64,000 nucleotides of DNA from Sapria himalayana (Eukaryota; Streptophyta; Magnoliopsida; Malpighiales; Rafflesiaceae): assembly GCA_029783825.1 (NCBI GenBank), contig JAREIK010002966.1, forward strand, positions 811,130 to 875,129, read 5' to 3'. Shown in pieces: positions 13,670 to 25,289 of this stretch. Numbering within the stretch: the first letter of the stretch is position 1; each line of letters starts with the position of its first letter. The translations under genes were made by a program, and so were the position numbers. The notes under the pieces are model-generated. The model had not been told where the DNA came from. It did no database searches and worked only from the letters and a program-made list of their open reading frames with translations.

Positions 13670-16600
13670 GCATCACTATCATCCTTCAATGGATCTTCTG
13701 ACATTTCGTCTATTCCGATGAAGTTCAAACACATCTTCAGATAAAAATTGATCATCTTTAATTTCTATTAGGCCACCATTTGAGTCACATAAATATTCTA
13801 GATCTTCATCCACATGCACATGCTCAATATTATTTATGTCATCTTTTTGGAATTATAGTGCAATAGCTAAGTCTGCACTTCTTTCTTGTGATGTTAGCAC
13901 TTCAAAATTTGAACGATCTTTTATATTGCAAATCACCCACCAATCACTCTTATCACGAGATAAACTTGGATATGCATAATAATATACTTGAGTGACTTTA
14001 ATTGCCAAAATAAATGACTCATATCGATTATATCTATGTTTATGGTTAACATCCACTAACTTATAATCCGAATGAATCTTTGTACCCACATTTCATGTGG
14101 AATCAAACTACTCACACTTTAATAATACAATTATATTATTTTCAAGTCTAGGATATTCCAATTCAATAACTTATGTGTTGACCATTATAATCATTCTCAT
14201 CTATGCTATAACATGAGCCTTTAAAGCATACACCACTTTTCATTGTTATTTTAGAAGAACTATGCCCAATTGTGTGAAATTTATATCCATTGACAAAATA
14301 CCTGTGATTGGTTTTCACATATCCAAATGTGCCTTTACATAGATTCTAAATGAAAATATTAGAATATCTATTTGAAGGATCATTTTGTGCAAACATTTTG
14401 TGTATACATACTCAAAATATGGTGCAACCTCCTCACAATTAAGTAAAACATAGCTCTGGCTTGCTTTGTACTCTTTATCTATCATACATCTTTGCTTTGT
14501 TCTTCCAAATGCTCTTCCAATGTGCTTGAAGATAGATAGTTTGTCCTCGGAATCATCTTCTGCCATCACATGACCTTCATCATTATGAGGCATATTTCTA
14601 TTCTTTGTATCGACATTATCCTCAAAATAATAAGAACAAAATAATGGTGCTTTTTATACAAAATTTTCATTGCAAATTGAACCTTCAACTTTTGTCTTCT
14701 TTCTAACATTCAATTTCAACTTACGAAGATACCTACCACCATAATGTTAGGTTTCAATTATATTAAATTACAATATTACTTTATATATGAAATAATAAAA
14801 CCCAACTAATTCTATGTATTTACCTTTCAAATGGATACATCCACCTATATTGCACTAGCCGTACTATCTTTGCTTCATTTGCCAAATGGACCAGCAAATA
14901 TTCCTTTGAGTCAAAAGAGCTAGGTGGGAATATCCATTCAAGCTTACAAAGAATAAGTGGTATGTCATTCTCCAGTTTCACCATGTCATCTATTTTAATT
15001 GTGGTGTAGTTAGCTGTTTGAAAAACAAACTAAGTTCTGTAAGGATCTTCCAAACACTTAGGGAAAGTAATTCATGGAATGAAATTAGTAATAATCTCTG
15101 CATAAATACGTGACAGTCATGACTTTTCATTCCAAATAACTTAAGATCCTTCATATCCATGCATCTACATATATTTGACACATATCCATCAGGAAAATTC
15201 AAATATTTTACTCATTCACCCAATTTCTATTTTGCCTTCTAATCAAGTGTCTAACATGCTTTAGAAAATTTTCATGTTGCCTCGTTCAGTTTCAATTCAA
15301 GATGCTGACAGTAATCATTCAACTCGTCTTGATTTTAAATTGTCTTTTGTTTTTCAATCTACATTAAGAATAGTGTTGAAAACAATTTCAAACACATTTT
15401 TTCAATATGCATTATATCCAAATTATGACGAATTAGTTGGACTTCCAATAGGGCAAGTCCCAAAAAATACTATGTTTCCTCTAGCCAAATATTTTGCATA
15501 TTGGACTATTATAATATCATCTCGTGAATGAGTTGTTGGTGCAATTGTCATCACAGTTTTAATTTGATGAAATATAGTTTTATTTCTTTGAAATGAATGA
15601 TTCGTAGGTAGAAAATTATGATGTTTATCAAACAATGACTATTTACTATAAATTTGAGGGTAAATTCATCAAACTTTTTCATGCAATATGAGCATGTGAA
15701 TCATTCTATAGTACTCCAGCAAGATAACATTGAATATGTAGAAAAATCACTTACCGTCAACATAAGGGCCACCTGCATAAAGAAATTTTGGTTCTTTGAA
15801 ATATCATATGTATTCACGCCAACATCCTGCAAATGATTTAACTCTGCTATAAAAGGCTGTAAGAAAATATCTAGTATTTCTTTCAATTTTTTTGGCCCTA
15901 TAACCAATATAAACAAAAATATATATTGCTCCTTCATAGACAACCACGGAAAAAAATTATAAGGTGTCACTATAACTAGCCATGTTATATACTATTGTCC
16001 AGATTGCCCAAATTGCTGAAATCCATCAATGCTGAAACCAAATCTCATATTTTGACTTTCAGCTGCAAAATCTTGATGTATATGATTAAAATGCTTCCGA
16101 GCAAGTGAATCTGATGGATGATGCATTACCTTTTCTTCAACCTCATGCTCAGAATGCCACTTCATATCATTTGCTGTAGCATTTGATGCAAATAGTCTCT
16201 ACAATCAATGAATTAAAAAAAATAATATGTTTCTTAAATGTAAATTTCAATTTTTGTTGCATATATGCAACACGAGATGCCTTCTTAAACTGAGGATGAT
16301 CACAAAACTAATAGCTAATTAAATCACTATCACCACCCCAATATAACATATATCAATTGAAATAACAATCAATTTTTTCCACTAGCTGACTCATTCATCG
16401 TAGTAACTTCTTAGTATTAAAAGTTGTTAGTGACCAAACTATTATCCAGAATATTCTCTTTCATCAGTTCTGTCACCTGATCATATAATTTTTCCAACAT
16501 ATGATTTTCTAACTTAATGCTCATAAGTTGAGCCACAAGAGACAATTCGAATGTGTTTTACAATCAGACCACCACTCATTATCTATAACTTTAAGCATTT

Positions 16601-17019
16601 CATAAAATTTTTGATCTTCATGATTAGGTGGTTCATCCATCTAATCTATATTGAAGTCAGCACCAGCACATTCCATGACCATTCTATGGTATGTGTTTGA
16701 TGCTTCTTCACCACAAGCAAATGATTCAGTAACCTCATTGCGATCAATGTTCAGAGCCATTGTACTTTCTACATGATAAATCAAAACAAAATAATTTTGT
16801 ACAAAGCCATATTAGCCAAATTGTATCTTATAGTGTTTAGATCATGAAAAGAGATATTCTAACACTTGTTATGATTACATGGACACTTAATTTTTTCTCT
16901 ATCCATTCATCTCGATTGACTACATAGAAATTGATGAAAGTTTCAAACCCACTCAAAAAATCTTTATTCAAAATTCCATTCATAAACCTTTTATACATAC
17001 ACTGACAATCTAAATTCAT
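13670..17019 (-). pseudogene. tnpD: CACTA TNP2-type transposase (tnpD), degenerate
   Basis: This was a DDE-type transposase that cuts and pastes CACTA DNA. Domains read in order on the minus strand. A Transposase-associated domain spans about 17019-16830. TNP2 (Transposase_21) spans about 16800-15240, including CDHPQFKKAS, then HPSDSLARKHFNHIH and FGFSIDGF, then LQPFIAELNHLQDVGV, and a WSTIE motif. DUF4218 spans about 15200-14830, including GMKSHDCHVFMQRLL and YRWMYPFER, with a likely intron at 14822-14760. The linker GRAFGRTKQ and YVLLNCEEVAPY lies at 14593-14315. DUF4216 (YFVNGYKFHT and SDWWVICNIK) lies at 14300-13860, followed by an acidic C-terminal tail to about 13670. Multiple stops and frameshifts interrupt it. 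The length matches a full-size gene, so this is decay rather than deletion. Confidence 0.88.
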
Positions 17020-17162
17020 TTTGTCTTGTTTTATTTACAAATAATAATGCTCAATCATTATTCTGAATTAACCATTCAATTACTTCAAAATATACAAATA
17101 ATTAAATAAAATTACTTATAGATGAATTTTTAAAAATTAAATATCATGAATATCGAGGTAAT

Positions 17163-17660
17163 GCATTACAAGAATCTACATGAATAGATAAAGTAATTTT
17201 TAGCATGACAAAGATTAATAGATATCATGCTATTACTAGATAAAAAGAGCAAAATATTATAATGGACAAGAAAGGAAAGCAAAAAAGAAAGAAATTTAAA
17301 GGTTGAATGGGGAGGGAGAGAGAGAGAGAGAGAGCGAAAGATAGAGAGAGAGTGTGTGTGTGTGTGTGTGTGTGTGAAAGAGAAATGGGGAGAGAGAGAT
17401 AGAGAAAGGGGGGAGAGGGAGAGAGGGATAGAAATGGAGAGAGGGAGTGAGAGAGAGAGAGTGATAGAGAGTGTGTGTATGTGTGTGAGAGAGAGAGAGA
17501 GAGGGTAAGCAAGAAAGAAGGAAAGTAAGAAAGAAAATAGCAAGAGAGAGAGTGTGTGTGTGTGACATAGAAAGAAAAAGAGAACGAGAATGACACATAA
17601 AGAATGAGATAGGGAGAGAAAGACACACAGAGAATGCAGTTAGAATGAGGAATTACATAA
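17163..17660. repeat. GA-rich and GT microsatellite tract
   Basis: Alternating (GA)n and (GT)n blocks, with GT runs near 17352-17374, 17470-17490 and 17552-17563. The minus strand gives open Ser/Leu/His-Thr frames by composition only. The tract lies just upstream of tnpD in element X. A similar GA-rich tract at 27600-27690 follows the tnpD tail of element Y. Confidence 0.85.
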
Positions 17661-17889
17661 AAGATAAAACATTTTCTTCTATACAAAACTATCAAATATT
17701 ATATCTTTTGTTAAATATAAGTTCATATATGAGCATGAGGCCCAAGGGGTGAGATTAGGTAAGCGTACGACCCTCATTTCAATAGCATGCTATATCTGAC
17801 CAAAGGACACTCTAATGCTATGTGCTTACATATTAATGATATTATATCTTTTGACATTTAATTTCAAGTTAGTGCAACAAATTAGTATT
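17661..17889 (-). other. Conserved junction block between tandem array and tnpD region
   Basis: This block holds CATGAGGCCCAAGGG, TATGTGCTTACATATT and CAAATTAGTATTATCCC. It matches, in reverse complement, 55385-55560 of element Z, where it also borders the ~570-bp array. A trace occurs at 24250-24270. Finding it in two elements supports the array being an internal part of family-1 CACTA elements. It may be the promoter or leader of the transposase transcript, but that is inference. Confidence 0.65.
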
Positions 17890-17966
17890 ATCCCAATTAT
17901 AATTATATTTTATTATACATATAGTATATGTAGTTATAAATTGTTATATATAGTTAAACATATAGG

Positions 17967-18019
<53 letters not shown>

Positions 18020-18547
18020 CAAGTAGTTATATGTAGTTATACATAAATGTATACAAAGTTATAAACAAATATATAGATTTACATATATGTATACAAATAT
18101 GTATACATAGTTAAAAATATAGTTATATTTATTTATATAAATTTCTATATATTTATACAAATATGTATATATAGTTATACACATATAGTTAAACATAATG
18201 TTGTATGTTGTTATAGATGTAATTATAAATATAGTTACATGTGGTTATACATGTAGTCAAACATAGTAAAACTTATATTTATACACGTAGGTATATATAT
18301 TTTTGCATATAATTATATATATTTATAGATATAGTTATCTATATGTATAGATATAGTAAAATACATTTATATATAATAATATATAAAAATGTATAGTAAA
18401 TATATTTTGAAAATTATATATTTAAATATAGTTATGTATAAAGTTTTTATAGTTATACATATAGTAAGAAATAATTATTTATAGTTATATATTATTATAC
18501 ATATAGTATATATAGTTATAAATAGTTATATAAAGTCAAACTTATAG

Positions 18548-18587
<40 letters not shown>

Positions 18588-20050
18588 CATACAAGTAGTT
18601 ATATGTAGTTATATATAAATGTATACAAATTTATAAACAAATATTATAGATTTAGATATATGTATACTTATATGTATACATAGTTACAAATATAGTTATA
18701 TTTAATTATATAGTTTTATATAGTTATACAAATATATATATATATATATATAGTTATACACATATAGTTAAACATAATGTTGAATGTTGTTATACATGTA
18801 ATTTTAAATATAGTTACATGTGGTTATACATATAGTTACACATATTGTTACACTTATATTTATACATGTAGGTATATATATTTTTTCATATAATTATATA
18901 TATTTATACATATAGTTATGTATAGGTATCGATATATTAAAATACATTTGTATATATTAATATATAAAAATGTATATTAAATATATGTTGTAAATTATTT
19001 ATTTAAATATAGTTACGTATAAAGTTTTTATAGTTATCCATATAGTAAGATATAATTATTTATAGTTTTATATTATTATACATATAGTATATATAGTTAT
19101 AAAAAGTTATAAATAGTAAAACATATAATTGTGTGTGTGTGTATTAATACAAGTAGTTATAAGTATTTATACATAAAAGTATACAAAGTTATAAACAAAT
19201 ATATAGATTTACATCAATGTATACATAGTTACAATTATAGTTATATTTAATTATATAGTGTTTTATATAGTTATACAAATATTTATATATATGTATACAC
19301 ATATAGCTAAACATAAATTATAAATATAGTTACATGTGGTTATATATATAGATACACATATAGTTAAACTTATATTTATGCACCTCGGTAAATATATTTT
19401 TTCATATAATTTTATATATTTATGCATATAGTTATGTTTTGGTATATATATAGTAAATTACTTTTGTATATATTAATATATAAAAATGTATATTAAATAT
19501 ATATTGTTAATTATATATTTAAATATAGTTACTTATACAGTTTTTATAGTTATACATATAGTAAGATATAATAATTTATAGTTATATATTATTATACAAA
19601 TAGTATATTTTGTTGGAATTATAGTTATATAGAATTATACATATAGTTATAAATTATAATATAGTTAAAAAATAGTTTTATATAGTAATAAATATAGTTA
19701 TAAAATTAGTTTACATCGTTACAAATATAATTAAATATATTTATAAATAGATTTATATAGTTATACAAATATTTATAAATAATTATACATATATAGTTAA
19801 ACATATAGTTATATATATATGTTGTACATTGTTATTATAATTATAGTTACATGTGTGATTGCACACATAGTTATCCATATACTTATAAATGTAGTTATAC
19901 ATGTTGTAGATGTAGTTATATATAGTTTTTAATGTAATGATATATATTTAGACATATATCTTTTTATAGGTATTGATGTAGATAAATACATTTATATATA
20001 GTAATATGTTGATATACATATTGTTAATTGCATTTATATATAGTTTTTTG
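17890..20050 (+). repeat. Tandem array of ~570-bp AT-rich monomers (array T2)
   Basis: Landmark TTATTATACATATAGTATAT or a variant occurs at about 17910, 18492, 19073 and 19589, with spacings of 582, 581 and 516. The internal order is the same as in T1, and the same divergent terminal unit (ATACATGTTGTAGATGTAG near 19900) lies next to the CACTA 5' leader. It sits inside element X between the 5' subterminal region and tnpD. Confidence 0.88.
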
Positions 20051-20059
20051 ATATATTCG

Positions 20060-22009
20060 CATCAAGAGAGAGAGAGGCAAATGGTGCTAGTTAGATACTT
20101 AGAGTTGTCTCTGGACAACATGATAGTTTTAGAAGTATTATAATTTAGTAAATGTTTTATTTTTTAAGTATCAAAAAATGTATTAAATAATAAAAATATA
20201 TATATATATATATATATAACATAAATACTAATCTTTTTTTTACTTAATAAATTATTTTCAACAAGTTATTATGTGTGTAGCATAGCACACATTTAAAACA
20301 AACACCTTGCAATTTTAATTATCAAATTAATTAAACAATAAATATATTAATAATTTCAAAAAATAGATGTAGAGCCTTCCAAGTAGAAAAAGAAATCTTG
20401 GCGACAAAATTTATAAACTTCTTATTGCAATGCACACATGAAAAGATTATTGGTCTTTAAGCCACTCTCCGAAGAATTATGAATACTTTTTTAGTTAAAA
20501 AATATATAAATATATATATTTTATGGTTATAAATTTTTAAGAATACATAATTATTTTTATAAAGATAATATGAAATAATTTTAAAGGCATAAAATTTTAT
20601 ATTTTTGATATCATTTATAATTTTTAAAATTCTAAAAACTACGTAAAGTGAAGATAATTATAAAAAGTTATATTTATTTTTTTAATAAAGAGTGAATTTC
20701 AAAAGCTAATAGTAAAAATATTACTCAATTATTTAATTCTTATAAATTTTAGTAAGGGCAAACATCTATGTATTTATTTTTAAATATCAATTTATTTTCT
20801 TTTAAAAATTAATAAAAAAATTTAAATTTTTATTATAATTAAAGATTTTCAAAATTTGTAGTAATTACTTTTTAAAGATTTTTCTATAATCATAAATTTT
20901 TTTATACTTATAATAATATTAATATTTACTAGTTTATTCGTCAATTCAAATATTTTTGTAAATATATTCTATTTAATCATACAATGAATTCCTTTACCTT
21001 TATATTAGTAGAAATTTTAAAGTATGTTCATTTATTTTTTAAATTATCTTAAAAATTATTATAATTATAAAATTAACTATTTTATGTTACTTTAATACAA
21101 AATTTTAAGTTTTTAAATTAAAAATTTTAGAAAAATTTTTTGTATAATTTTTCTAAAATTTTATAATCATAAAAATAGTTATTTTAGTCCTTATTAACTT
21201 AAAGTATCTTTTGTATTATTATAATTTTATAAATTATTTATTTATAATATCCTATTTTATAATTTTATGAGAAGAATGTGTTTTTCAAGAATCGCTCATC
21301 TATAGACCATGACAAATATTTAATCAACAAAATTAAATAAAATATTAAAATAAATAATAAATTAAAAAAATATAAATCATTAAAGATTAGAGATCAAAAT
21401 TATCCCAAGTGCAAATAGCTAAGGAAAATTTCTAGTTAAATGGATATATTTTGTGAAAAATAAAATTTAAGAAATAATCGCTTGCAATAAAATGTAAAAT
21501 AGTAAAAAAAATCAGATACTTATTTGACAAAGGATTTTGTCTCGATATAATAAGCCAGGAAAAAATCCGTCGATAAATCCGTCGCTAAATACCTAGTTTT
21601 CATTCTGAGGAAATCTACTAAAATATTAGTGACTAAATTTATCTCAAAATAATTAGATAGGGAAAATCTGTCGCTAAATCCATCGCTAAATTTCCTATTT
21701 TCTTTACGTATAAATCTATGAAAATATTATCGATGGAATTTATCTCGATATAATTAGCTAAGAAAATTCCGTCGCTAAATTTCTCAGTTTTCTTTGCATG
21801 GAAATCTATGAAAATATTAGTGACTAAAAATTTTCAATCAGACATTTTCGTTGCTAATATGTTACTAATCCATCACTATTCCATCGTTAGTATTTATTTC
21901 AATATAAAATCAAAAATCCCCTATTATTCCCTAGCTAATCCCTCACTATTTAGCTAGGGATTGATCCATATCTAAATTTCCCTAGCTAAATTGACAATTT
22001 CTTGTAGTG
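20060..22009 (-). mobile_element. CACTA family 1, 5' terminal region, copy B (element X)
   Basis: Collinear with copy A from TTAGTTAGATACTTAGAG (about 20087) to the TTGTAGTG terminus at 22002-22009. The subterminal zone is about 21410-21990, with repeated AATTAGCTAGGGAAA and GTCGCTAAAT motifs separated by GGAAATCTATGAAAATATT. It carries no genes. It is the best preserved of the four 5' ends in the window. Confidence 0.85.
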
Positions 22010-22259
22010 ATATATGTACGTATATACTATAGTATAAATATATGCATTTACTGTAGTATATATGTAATTATATGCTAAAGTATATATGTACGTATATATT
22101 GTAGTATATATGTATGTATATACTATAGGATATATATATATATATAAGTATATTTTATTGTATATAAGTTTGTATATACTATTGTATATATGAACAAATA
22201 TACTCATTATGTACGTATAAGAGATATACTAACATTTCTATTATATGTACATATAAGAA
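22010..22259. repeat. TATAC near-palindrome repeats
   Basis: Repeats of TATATGTACGTATATACT and TATAGTATATATG, about 20 bp each and nearly self-complementary. The same family occurs at 22880-22965, 23975-24215, 43010-43205, 56280-56600 and 57400-57570. Confidence 0.75.
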
Positions 22260-22815
22260 AAAGCTCTAGTTGAATTGAGAAACTATTTTAGAAAGTGGAT
22301 CTATTCTAAATCTCTCATTAACATCATAAAATGTCAGGAACAACAGAGACATTCTAATTCAATGATCAAAGAATGCATATCTTGTTTTTGTGTAAGCAAA
22401 TAATCAGCAATGAAATATAACTCACCATGTCCAGGTACACAAACTCATGAGTGATGATAGGGTTCGAAGAAGTAAAACAACAAGACCACCGCCTTCCATA
22501 GTTTCAATCGTTCATGCAAGAATATTTGGAGTTAAGGATTCAAAATCCGACACAATTACAAGGGCTAAAAAGAGTTATTTGTAGTGATGAGAATCTTAAA
22601 TATAGTATCTTGAAAGAAAAGAAAAGTAGATCTTACAAAATACAAATTCCATAAGTATTTTTTAAAATTTTTTCAGAATCCTTGTACAAGCAATAGCAAA
22701 CAACTCCGCTTTCAAGAAACAAAGAGAATGGACCAGCTTTTTCTGGGTCAATCAGTCCCTTCAACGTTATCTTTTTAATCTACTTTGCTAGTTTTCTCTT
22801 GTGACATCATCATGC
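22260..22815 (-). pseudogene. NAT10/Kre33 RNA cytidine acetyltransferase gene fragment, captured with introns
   Basis: The parent enzyme acetylates cytidine in 18S rRNA and some tRNAs and acts in the nucleolus. Three exon pieces of its N-terminal region are seen on the minus strand. Exon a (about 22815-22637) reads LKGLIDPEKAGPFSLFLES, then CYCLYKDSEKILKNTYG, and ends at a GTAAGA donor. Exon b (22547-22426) reads DFESLTPNILA, a stop, then TIETMEGGGLVVLLLRTLSS, and ends at a GTGAG donor. Exon c (about 22330-22260) reads DVNERFRIDPLSKIVSQFN. These match the family segment around LGNTFGMC..QDFEALTPNLLARTIE and DVHERFRTES. Retained introns show DNA-level capture rather than retroposition. In-frame stops make it a pseudogene, and only about 100 of the parent's ~1000 residues are covered. 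TATAC repeats flank it on both sides. Confidence 0.85.
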
Positions 22816-22879
22816 AAGCATCAAATTGGGATAGAATTTAAAAACTAGTCTAATTTCATAGTGATCATAGCATCAAATT

Positions 22880-22968
22880 TAGTGTGTACGTATATATTGT
22901 AGTATATACATATGAATATACTGAGTATATACGTACATATATATTACATATATGTGGAGTTTTATACG
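22880..22968. repeat. TATAC near-palindrome repeats (second block)
   Basis: A short block of TACGTATATATTGTAG and ATACTGAGTATATACGTAC units between the NAT10 fragment and the foldback element. Confidence 0.7.
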
Positions 22969-23094
22969 TACATATTTTGTTTCAAAAATATGACCTAACT
23001 AGTGCATTTGGAAACAACGTGACAAAGCTGTCGTTGTCAAATGTGGCCATTGGACATCATTTTGAATGCCGGCTATTGAAAATATTGTATGGAT

Positions 23095-23245
23095 CCGATT
23101 ATGCCCCTCGCCCCATGACCCACGCCCCATGCCCCTTACCTCTCGCCCCACGCCTCTACCTCTCGCCTATGCCTCTACCCCCCGCCCACTCCCCTCGCCC
23201 ACTCCCCTCGCCCCTCGACCCTCGCCCCTCGCTCCTTCATGGAGC
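23095..23245 (+). repeat. CCCCTCGCC-type C-rich minisatellite (left inner arm)
   Basis: Repeats of CCCCTCGCCC, CACGCCCC and TCTCGCC make a strand-asymmetric C-rich tract in an otherwise AT-rich window. The inverted equivalent is at 23670-23775. The open Pro/Ala/Arg frames here are compositional. Confidence 0.85.
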
Positions 23246-23670
23246 TGACTAGAGGTTCGTCGAGCTCTAGCGAGCTAGAAGTGGAGCACACTAGAGCTAG
23301 AGGAGCTCTAGTGAGCTCCTTTGCGGAGCTCGAGAAGCTTTAGGGAGCTCCTTCGTCGAGCTCGATGAGCTCCATCGAGCTCCACGTTGAGCTCCAGCAA
23401 GCTCCACTTCGAGCTAGCTGGAGCTATATGGAGCTCCGTGAGCTCCATGAAGGACCTCCCCGAAGCTCTATCATGGTGCTAGTCGGAGCTCCTCGAGCTC
23501 CACGTCGAGTTCCAGTGAGCTCGAGGAGCTCAAAGGAGCTCATTCCCGGAGCTCGAGGTGCTCCGTCGAGCTCCACGTCGGGCTCCACTTCGAGCTCGCT
23601 AGAGCTCGATGGAGCTCAATGAAGGAGCTCACTAGAACTCTGACGTGGAGCTCGACAGAGCTCTAGTGAG
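23246..23670. repeat. GAGCTC satellite-like core
   Basis: Dense GAGCTC/GGAGCTCC units with spacers such as GATGAGCTCCATC and CACGTCGAGCTCC. Each unit is self-complementary, so the tract can fold on itself many times. It is the loop or centre of the foldback element and has no coding meaning. Confidence 0.88.
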
Positions 23671-23974
23671 TCCATGAAGGAGTGAGGGGCGAGAGGTGAG
23701 GGGTGATGGGTGAGGGGCGAGAGGCGAGGGGCGTGGGTGAGTGGTAGGGGCGTGAAGCCAAGGGCGAGAGGCATAATGGGATCCCTACAATATATCCAAT
23801 AGCCGACATTAACAATGTCAACCAATGATTTTTAAAAATTAATAGCGTGGCAATGGTCGCAGTTCACAATGACGGCTTTGCCACATTGTTTCCAAATTTA
23901 TTAGTTTGGCCATATTTTTGAAACCTGACTTAATTTTTAAATTTTGTATTTTAAATGATTTAGTTCCGTACAAA

Positions 23975-24215
23975 CTCATATATATGTACATATAATACTA
24001 CTATATATACATACATATATACTTAGTATATCTACATATATACTCAGTATATCGACATATATACTCAATATATTTGATACTGAGTATATATGTACATATA
24101 TACTACAATATATATGGTACTGATTATATATGTACATATGTACTGCAATATATATGATACTGATTATATATGTACATATATATAATAGTATACACATACA
24201 TATATACTCACATAA
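23975..24215. repeat. TATAC near-palindrome repeats (third block)
   Basis: Units such as ATACTGAGTATATATGTAC and ATATACTACAATATATATGG. They adjoin the foldback right arm and the 3' region of element Y. Confidence 0.75.
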
Positions 24216-24289
24216 ATATAATCACATAACATCATATAACACAAAACTACAACAAATTAGTATTATCCCATTTATACTTCATAAAGATG

Positions 24290-25000
24290 GGACAAAACTT
24301 CAAAAACTTATCTTTTTATTTTATCCAGCCATCTCTAATCTATTACAGTGCAAGATAACTATTGGAGACAATGGATTCATGGGGATTGAATGAATTGTTG
24401 GCATTGACCATAAGTTGTTAAGATCACACCCTGGTAAGAAAGGCTTCTTGTCGTGATCTCCCATGCTATGTATCAGTTGTAGACCAAGATGCCCCTGGAA
24501 AAATAGCTGGTAATAGGCACAGTTCCTCATGTTCAGCCTATTATCATCCATGAAACTACAAACATGCAAGAGTAGAAGAACAAACAAAATGAACTCATTT
24601 AATTGAATTTCATTAGCAATCATAATGGCTATTAACATTTCAAAAGTTTAATTCCACCAAAGACCAATAATAAGCTATCGTAGAACTGAATAGTAACAAC
24701 GCATATCTGCACGAAATAAGTGGGACAAGAACAAACATGTCACTGAGTGGGACTAGGATTTTTTCATTCATCTCACAACTTAAGAAGCTAATATGTTGTT
24801 CCCAGTACCAAGAGGACTAGCCAAGCCTTTTACATACCTATAATAGGCTAAAACTCTACTCAAAATATTCAGGTACACACAAACATATTCACAGATATAT
24901 AAAAATAGTAATTATAGATATGAATAAACACAAATCTAAGTTTTTGTCATATAATTTCAAAATATATCTAAAAAATATCAAGCAATGAAGTTTAGAGAGA
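24290..25000 (-). other. 3' untranslated-like block of CACTA tnpA (element Y) with unrecognised ORF
   Basis: On the minus strand 24955-24800 (TTTTTATATATCTGTGAATA, TTTTAGCCTATTATAGG, GCTAGTCCTC) matches 42580-42690, 43640-43760 and 55790-55910. An acceptor-like GTGCAG near 24702 is shared with 56023. Downstream, 24638-24321 holds a 105-codon open frame containing MRNCAYYQLFFQGHLGLQL and KPFLPGCDLNNLWSMP. I do not recognise this protein. It might be a captured exon, because its composition is less AT-biased than its surroundings. Confidence 0.5.
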
Positions 25001-25289
25001 GTGTGTGTCTGCAAAAATCATGAAGATAATTAAAACTTGGCATCCTTTTGATCCAGCAGAGATCAATAAAGATAGGACCCATGCATAGGAAGGACTATGA
25101 CAATGTCTGTAGGCTTTGAATCAAATTTTTTCATGCATCTCACATCAAATGTCCTTCAAATTTTCATTATTAGGTTAATTGGAAAAGGAAAGAACAAAAC
25201 CAGAATAAAAAAAATTGATACCTAAAAAAATATCTCAGTTTGTTTTGCTACGCATAGACAAAAATCAAAAATAGTTTAGAAATAATTCT

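Larger units (their letters stand above)
13450..22009 (-). mobile_element. CACTA family 1 element X (3' truncated)
   Basis: On the minus strand this has the order expected of a CACTA element: the 5' TIR CACTACAA at 22009-22002, CTAGGG-type subterminal repeats, an AT-rich leader to about 20060, a ~570-bp tandem array (20050-17890), a junction block (17890-17700), GA/GT tracts, and a tnpD pseudogene (17019-13670). It is cut at about 13450, where the (TCTA)n array begins, so tnpA and the 3' end are missing. The bases next to the terminus (ATA at 22010-22012) would be one side of a 3-bp target-site duplication, but the other side is lost. The 5' end lies in a TATAC-repeat region that seems to belong to element Y. 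Confidence 0.8.
22970..23955. mobile_element. Foldback (long inverted-repeat) element with GAGCTC-rich core
   Basis: The left arm (about 22975-23240) and the right arm (about 23670-23955) are inverted copies. On the left GTTTCAAAAATATGACC, GGAAACAACGTGACAAAGC and GTCGTTGTCAAATG appear, and on the right their complements read GTTTCAAAAATATGGCC, GGAAACAATGTGGCAAAGC and GTCATTGTGAACTG. Both arms then pass through GAATGCCGGCTATT/AATGTCGGCTATT and TATGGATCCGATTATGCC/TAGGGATCCCATTATGCC into CCCCTCGCC repeats, pointing inward. The centre is a GAGCTC repeat. No transposase is present. A single arm copy lies at 40745-40905. Confidence 0.8.

Noticed and set aside
17166..17695. Minus-strand open frames rich in Ser/Leu/Thr-His
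   Set aside because: Translations of (GA)n and (GT)n microsatellites.
22884..23825. Pro/Ala/Arg and Glu/Leu/Ser-rich open frames
   Set aside because: Products of the CCCCTCGCC and GAGCTC repeats of the foldback element.
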